Shown here piece by piece: positions 60,272-64,000 of a stretch of DNA of 64,000 bases. Source of the DNA: WHSW01 sp963781265 (GTDB lineage: Bacteria; Actinomycetota; Thermoleophilia; Solirubrobacterales; 70-9); assembly GCA_963781265.1 (NCBI GenBank), contig CAWAFH010000004.1, positions 62,001-126,000 on the forward strand, in the 5' to 3' direction. The position numbers and the translations under genes are program-made. The notes under the pieces are model-generated. The model made no database searches and was not told the DNA's origin. It saw only the letters and a list, made by a program, of their open reading frames with translations. How positions within the stretch are numbered: the first letter of the stretch is position 1; every line of letters begins with the position of its first letter.

Positions 60272-61548
60272 CCTACGAGCTCGACGTTCCGGCCGAGTTG
60301 CGCCCGGCGGTGGAGGCGGCGCTCGGCGCGGCCGGCGTCGACGACGGCCATCTGTCGGTGGAGCTCGTCGGCGAGGACCGGATCCGCGAGCTCAACCGCG
60401 AGCACCGCGACCGCGACCGGCCGACCGACGTGCTCAGCTTCCCGATCGACGGCAGCGGGCCGGCCCCCGGCCCGCGCGAGCTCGGCGACGTGGTCATCTG
60501 CCCCGAGCACACAACGGACCTGACCGAGGCGGCCGTCCACGGCGTCCTGCACCTCTGCGGCTACGACCACGAGACCGACGAGGGCGAGATGCTCGACCTG
60601 CAGGCTGAGGTCCTGGCGGCGCTCGAGCGCCCGGCGCCGAGCGGCGAGCCGCGCAGCACGCGCGCCGGCTTCATCGGCCTCGCCGGGCGCCCGAACGTGG
60701 GCAAATCGACGATCGTCAACGCGATCGTCGGCTCCAAGGTCGCGATCGTCTCCGATCGCCCGCAGACCACCCGGCGCGCGAGCCGCGGCGTCGCCACCGA
60801 CCTGGCCGCCGGCTGGCAGCTGGTCCTGGTCGACCTTCCCGGCGTCCAGCGGCCACGCGACGTGCTCACCGAGCGCATGCAGCGTCGCGTCGAGCAGGAG
60901 CTGGAGGGCGCCGACGCGGTGCTCCTCGTCGTCAACGGCGAGCAGGGCGTCGGCCCCGGCGACCGCTTCATCGCCGACCACCTGCTCGAGGCGCGGCCGG
61001 GCGTCCCCGTCATCTGCGCGGTCAACAAGATCGACCGCCTCTCGTCCTCCGAGACGACCGAGGTGCTCGCGGCGGCCGCCGCGCTGCCGATCGTCGACGA
61101 GATCTTCCCGGTCTCGGCGAAGCGGGGGACGGGTATGAACCCGCTGATCGACCGGCTCGCCGAGCTGATCCCGGAGGGCCCGCTGCTCTATCCGCCCGAG
61201 GACCGCACCGACCAGCCGAGCGAGGTCCACCTCGCCGAGCTGATCCGCGAGCAGGTGCTGCGGCGCACGCGCGAGGAGCTTCCGCACGCGGTCGAGGTCG
61301 CGGTGCTCGAGATCGGCCGCCGCGAGGATGGCCTGATCGAGGTCCGCGCCCAGGTCTGGGCCGAGACGGAGTCGCAGAAGGCGATCCTGATCGGCAAGGG
61401 CGGGCGGATGATCCGGGACATCGGCACCGCCGCGCGCAAGGAGCTCGAGCGCGAGCTCGGCGGCAAGGTCTTCCTCGACCTCAACGTGCGCGTGCGCGAG
61501 CAGTGGCGCCGCGACGAGGGCCTGCTCGACCGGCTGGGCATCGACTAG
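60268..61548 (+). CDS. ybeY-era: YbeY endoribonuclease fused to Era GTPase
   Basis: 426 aa fusion. Residues 1-120 are YbeY, a metal-dependent RNase for 16S 3'-end maturation and quality control, with H91, H95 and H101 in HGVLHLCGYDH. Residues about 132-426 are Era, the GTPase that binds the 16S 3' end: G1 GRPNVGKS (140-147), PQTTRR switch I, G3 DLPG, G4 NKID and a C-terminal KH domain (ILIGKGGRMIRDIG). The frame is continuous, with no internal stop or Shine-Dalgarno. TTG start overlaps the phoH stop. The CorC-type gene often between ybeY and era is missing. Confidence 0.92.
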   Translation: MTYELDVPAELRPAVEAALGAAGVDDGHLSVELVGEDRIRELNREHRDRDRPTDVLSFPIDGSGPAPGPRELGDVVICPEHTTDLTEAAVHGVLHLCGYDHETDEGEMLDLQAEVLAALERPAPSGEPRSTRAGFIGLAGRPNVGKSTIVNAIVGSKVAIVSDRPQTTRRASRGVATDLAAGWQLVLVDLPGVQRPRDVLTERMQRRVEQELEGADAVLLVVNGEQGVGPGDRFIADHLLEARPGVPVICAVNKIDRLSSSETTEVLAAAAALPIVDEIFPVSAKRGTGMNPLIDRLAELIPEGPLLYPPEDRTDQPSEVHLAELIREQVLRRTREELPHAVEVAVLEIGRREDGLIEVRAQVWAETESQKAILIGKGGRMIRDIGTAARKELERELGGKVFLDLNVRVREQWRRDEGLLDRLGID

Positions 61549-61564
61549 CGCCTACGATTGCCCG

Positions 61565-62212
61565 ATGGACGACGCCGTGCGCTTCGACGCCGATGGCCTC
61601 GTGCCGTGCGTGGCCCAGGACTGGCGCACGGGGGAGGTGCTGACGCTCGCCTACATGAACGCGGAGGCCCTGCGCCTCACGCGCGAGACCCGTGAGGTCC
61701 ACTTCTTCAGCCGCTCACGCCGGGAGCTGTGGCACAAGGGCGCGACCTCGGGCAACGTCATGCGGCTGCGCCAGCTGCGCTACGACTGCGACGGGGACGC
61801 GCTGATCGCGATGGTGGAGCCGCAGGGCCCCGCCTGCCATACGGGCGAGCGCACCTGTTTTTACCGCGACCTCGAGGGCAGGGCCGACGGCGCGGTCGAC
61901 GCCCCGGCGGCCGACGGCGAACCGGAGCCGGCCGTCCACGAGGCGCTGCCGGCCCTCGAGCGGACCCTGCGCGAGCGCCGCGACCGGCGCCCCGACGGCT
62001 CGTACACCGCCGAGCTGCTCGCCGATCCCGACCGGATCGGCGACAAGGTCCGCGAGGAGGCCGACGAGGTCGCCCGCGCCGCCGCCGGCGAGTCCGACGA
62101 GCGGGTCGCCGAGGAGGCCGCCGACGTCCTCTACCACCTCGAGGTGCTACTGCTCGCGCGCGGGCTGCCTCTCGCCGACGCATTGGAGGTCCTCAATGGC
62201 CGTCGCCGCTGA
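61565..62212 (+). CDS. hisIE: Bifunctional phosphoribosyl-AMP cyclohydrolase/phosphoribosyl-ATP pyrophosphatase
   Basis: Catalyses steps 2 and 3 of histidine synthesis. 215 aa: HisI domain (LTLAYMNAEALRLTRET, WHKGATSGNVMRL, YDCDGDALIAMVEPQGPACHTG with zinc Cys residues) joined to a HisE domain (DGSYTAELLADPDRIGDKVREEADEVARAA). TACGAT (61553-61558) is 6 nt before the ATG. The end overlaps trpE by 17 bp, so histidine and tryptophan genes are coupled. Confidence 0.95.
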   Translation: MDDAVRFDADGLVPCVAQDWRTGEVLTLAYMNAEALRLTRETREVHFFSRSRRELWHKGATSGNVMRLRQLRYDCDGDALIAMVEPQGPACHTGERTCFYRDLEGRADGAVDAPAADGEPEPAVHEALPALERTLRERRDRRPDGSYTAELLADPDRIGDKVREEADEVARAAAGESDERVAEEAADVLYHLEVLLLARGLPLADALEVLNGRRR

Positions 62213-63752
62213 GCCCGGGCCGGTGGTCGAGCCGAGCCTCGACCGCGCCCGCGAGCTCGCCCGGTCCGCGAACGTGATCCCGGTCTCCTACCGGTTCGTC
62301 GACGACTGCGAGACGCCGGTCGCGGCGTTCCTGAAGCTGCGCGAGGTCTTCACGGGGCCGTCGTTCCTGCTCGAGTCGGCCGAGCAGGGGCGGCTGGGGC
62401 GGTACTCGTTCCTCGGCTTTCGCCCCCGGCTGGAGCTGCGCTGGGCGGACGGCACGATGACCCGGACCGAGGACGGCGAGCTGACCAAGAGCGCGGTGTC
62501 CGACCCCTACGGGGCGGTCGCCCAGACGCTCGCCGAGTTCGAGGTCGCCGAGCCGGAGCGCCTGCCGCCGTTTGCCGGCGGCGCCGTTGGCTTCTTCGGC
62601 TACGACCTGGTGCGCACGGTCGAGCCGCTGGCGGCGCCGAACCCGGACCCGCTCGGGCTCCCCGACCTGGCGCTGATGGTCTGCGAGCTGATGCTCGCGT
62701 TCGATCACCTTCGCCACGAGGTCACGGTGCTGGCCTACGCGTTCTGCGAGGACGAAGCCGTGGTGGCCGACGCCTACGATCACGCCCTCGGGTTGATCGA
62801 CGAGGTCCGCGAGTCCCTGCGCGGCCCGGTCCCGCCGGCCCGCCCGCGCCCCGCCGTCACCGCGGAGCCGCCGCTTGCGCCCGGGTCGTTCGAGCCCGAG
62901 GGGATCGAGGGGCCGTGGCGGTCGAACCTGAGCCGCGAGCACTTCGAGTCCAACGTCGCCCGGATCGTCGAGTACACGCACGCCGGCGACGCCTTCCAGG
63001 TGGTCCCGTCGCAGCGGTTCAGCGCCCCGGCGGCGGTCGAAGCCTTCTCGATCTATCGCGGCCTGCGCACGGTGAACCCGTCTCCGTACATGTACTTCCT
63101 CGACTTCGGCGACTTTCAGATCGCAGGCGCCTCGCCCGAGCCGCTGGTCAAGGTCAACGGCCGCCGCGCCGAGACCCGGCCGATCGCCGGCACCTACCCG
63201 CGCGGTTCGAACGAGGAGGAGGACCGCGCCCAGGCGAAGGCGCTGCTCGACGACCCCAAGGAGCGCGCCGAGCACGTGATGCTCGTGGACCTCGGCCGTA
63301 ACGACCTCGGACGCGTCTGCGAGTACGGGAGCGTCTCGGTTGACGAGTACATGGCCGTCGAGACCTACTCCCACGTCTTCCACATCGTCAGCCAGGTCTC
63401 GGGGAGGCTGCGCGAGGGGGTGACGGCCATGGACGTCCTGCGCTCGACGCTGCCGGCGGGGACCCTGTCCGGAGCGCCGAAGGTCCGCGCGATGCAGATC
63501 ATCGACGAGCTCGAGCCGCACAAACGCTGCTCCTACGGCGGCGCGATCGGCTACCTCGGGTTCACGGGCGACCTCGACACGGCGATCCACATCCGCACGG
63601 CCGTGGTCAAGGACGGCCTCGTCCACGTGCAGGCGGGCGGCGGCACGGTCGCGGACGCGAAGCCGGATTACGAGTATCGGGAGAGCGTGGCGAAGGCCAG
63701 GGCGATGTTCGAAGCCGTGGCCCTTGCTGAGGGGCAGAGCGAGTGGGGGTAG
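62196..63752 (+). CDS. trpE: Anthranilate synthase component I
   Basis: Makes anthranilate from chorismate with glutamine-derived ammonia. 518 aa. Chorismate-binding domain motifs include AGDAFQVVPSQRF, RPIAGTYPRG, EERAEHVMLVDLGRNDLGRV-type segment, STLPAGTLSGAPKVRAM and YGGAIGYLGF. The N-domain has LLESAEQGRLGRYSFLGF, where an LLES-type element binds tryptophan for feedback inhibition. Overlaps hisIE; trpG follows after a heptamer-repeat spacer. Confidence 0.95.
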   Translation: MAVAAEPGPVVEPSLDRARELARSANVIPVSYRFVDDCETPVAAFLKLREVFTGPSFLLESAEQGRLGRYSFLGFRPRLELRWADGTMTRTEDGELTKSAVSDPYGAVAQTLAEFEVAEPERLPPFAGGAVGFFGYDLVRTVEPLAAPNPDPLGLPDLALMVCELMLAFDHLRHEVTVLAYAFCEDEAVVADAYDHALGLIDEVRESLRGPVPPARPRPAVTAEPPLAPGSFEPEGIEGPWRSNLSREHFESNVARIVEYTHAGDAFQVVPSQRFSAPAAVEAFSIYRGLRTVNPSPYMYFLDFGDFQIAGASPEPLVKVNGRRAETRPIAGTYPRGSNEEEDRAQAKALLDDPKERAEHVMLVDLGRNDLGRVCEYGSVSVDEYMAVETYSHVFHIVSQVSGRLREGVTAMDVLRSTLPAGTLSGAPKVRAMQIIDELEPHKRCSYGGAIGYLGFTGDLDTAIHIRTAVVKDGLVHVQAGGGTVADAKPDYEYRESVAKARAMFEAVALAEGQSEWG

Positions 63753-63808
63753 CTCGCCGCTCGCCGTTCGCCGTTCGAGCGCCGAGCGCCGAGCGCCGAG
63801 CGCCGAAC
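63753..63808. repeat. Inverted heptamer repeat array between trpE and trpG
   Basis: GCCGCTC/GCCGTTC-type heptamers (63753-63777) are followed by four GAGCGCC units (63778-63805). The arms can pair to a long hairpin, as in the valS-folC spacer. It lies 24 bp before the trpG ATG and may affect translation or processing of the downstream message. Confidence 0.65.
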
Positions 63809-63831
63809 CGTCCATCCCGGATTGAGCTCGC

Positions 63832-64000
63832 ATGAACGTCCTGGTAATCGACAACTACGACTCCTTCACCTACAACCTCGTCCAGTATCTGGGCGAGCTC
63901 GGGGCGGAGGTCGAGGTCGTGCGCAACGACAAGGCGACGGTCGCCGAGCTGCTCGAGCGCCGGCCCGACCGGCTGGTGATCTCGCCCGGGCCGTGCACCC
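63832..64000 (+). CDS. trpG: Anthranilate synthase component II (glutamine amidotransferase), cut by window end
   Basis: The first 56 codons match class I glutamine amidotransferases: MNVLVIDNYDSFTYNLVQYL, then VVRNDKATVAELLERRPDRLVISPGP, the oxyanion-side loop before the catalytic Cys, which lies beyond the window. Position behind trpE identifies it as TrpG; PabA would be the alternative by sequence alone. Confidence 0.9.
   Translation, partial: MNVLVIDNYDSFTYNLVQYLGELGAEVEVVRNDKATVAELLERRPDRLVISPGPCT

Overview
The window is 64 kb of very GC-rich chromosome from an actinobacterium. It fits a Thermoleophilia / Solirubrobacterales-type lineage best, which is an inference from content: near-universal G/C third positions, many GTG/TTG starts, short ATGA or GTGA gene overlaps, the orders tig-clpP-clpX, mreBCD-mrdA-rodA-rng-rplU-rpmA, obg-proB-proA-nadD-rsfS and hrcA-dnaJ-prmA, and a PD-(D/E)XK nuclease lying against a tRNA. 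No rRNA, CRISPR array, transposase or prophage was seen; the mobile DNA consists of an intein and small repeats.

Layout. 1-6215: protein quality control (trigger factor, ClpP, ClpX) interrupted by a leftward operon of three exported proteins. 6331-15831: an exported beta-helix protein, valS, folC, a peptidoglycan amidase, a zinc-ribbon membrane protein, ndk, maf and a metallo-beta-lactamase-fold hydrolase. 15971-24585: rod-shape/elongasome operon (mreB, mreC, mreD, PBP2, rodA) running into RNase E/G, L21 and L27. 24647-34871: ECF sigma/anti-sigma pair, exported nuclease/phosphatase-like protein, obg, ABC-2 exporter, proB, exported protease, proA, nadD, rsfS and a DivIVA-like protein. 34949-35654: a LexA-type box, a nuclease frame, tRNA-Ala(GGC) and a Phd/YefM-like segment, all in one open frame. 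35651-41165: VOC protein, divergent marR/yceI, FMN reductase, leuS, cupin, acylphosphatase. 41221-49249: comEA, comEC, holA, rpsT, a frameshifted MurJ-FHA fusion, an M23 peptidase behind a CRP-type palindrome, and a Cys-rich small protein. 49286-61548: lepA, a MaoC pair, peroxiredoxin, hrcA-dnaJ-prmA, murI, yqeY, phoH carrying an intein, and a YbeY-Era fusion. 61565-64000: hisIE-trpE-trpG (cut by the window end).

How they work together. Most genes serve growth: cell-wall synthesis and its control (elongasome, MurJ-FHA, MurI, amidase, M23 peptidase, DivIVA-like), ribosome assembly and translation (Obg, RsfS, YbeY-Era, LepA, PrmA, L21, L27, S20, ValRS, LeuRS), proteostasis (Tig, ClpXP, HrcA, DnaJ) and amino-acid synthesis (ProBA, HisIE, TrpEG). 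The items most worth follow-up are the SOS-box/nuclease/tRNA/antitoxin cassette, the class-3-like intein in phoH, the MurJ-FHA and YbeY-Era fusions, and inverted heptamer repeats. About fifteen genes carry a TAnnnT box 6-11 nt before the start codon, suggesting widespread leaderless transcription. Three apparent single-base insertions (leuS end, murJ, a Cys-rich small gene) could be real or sequence errors.
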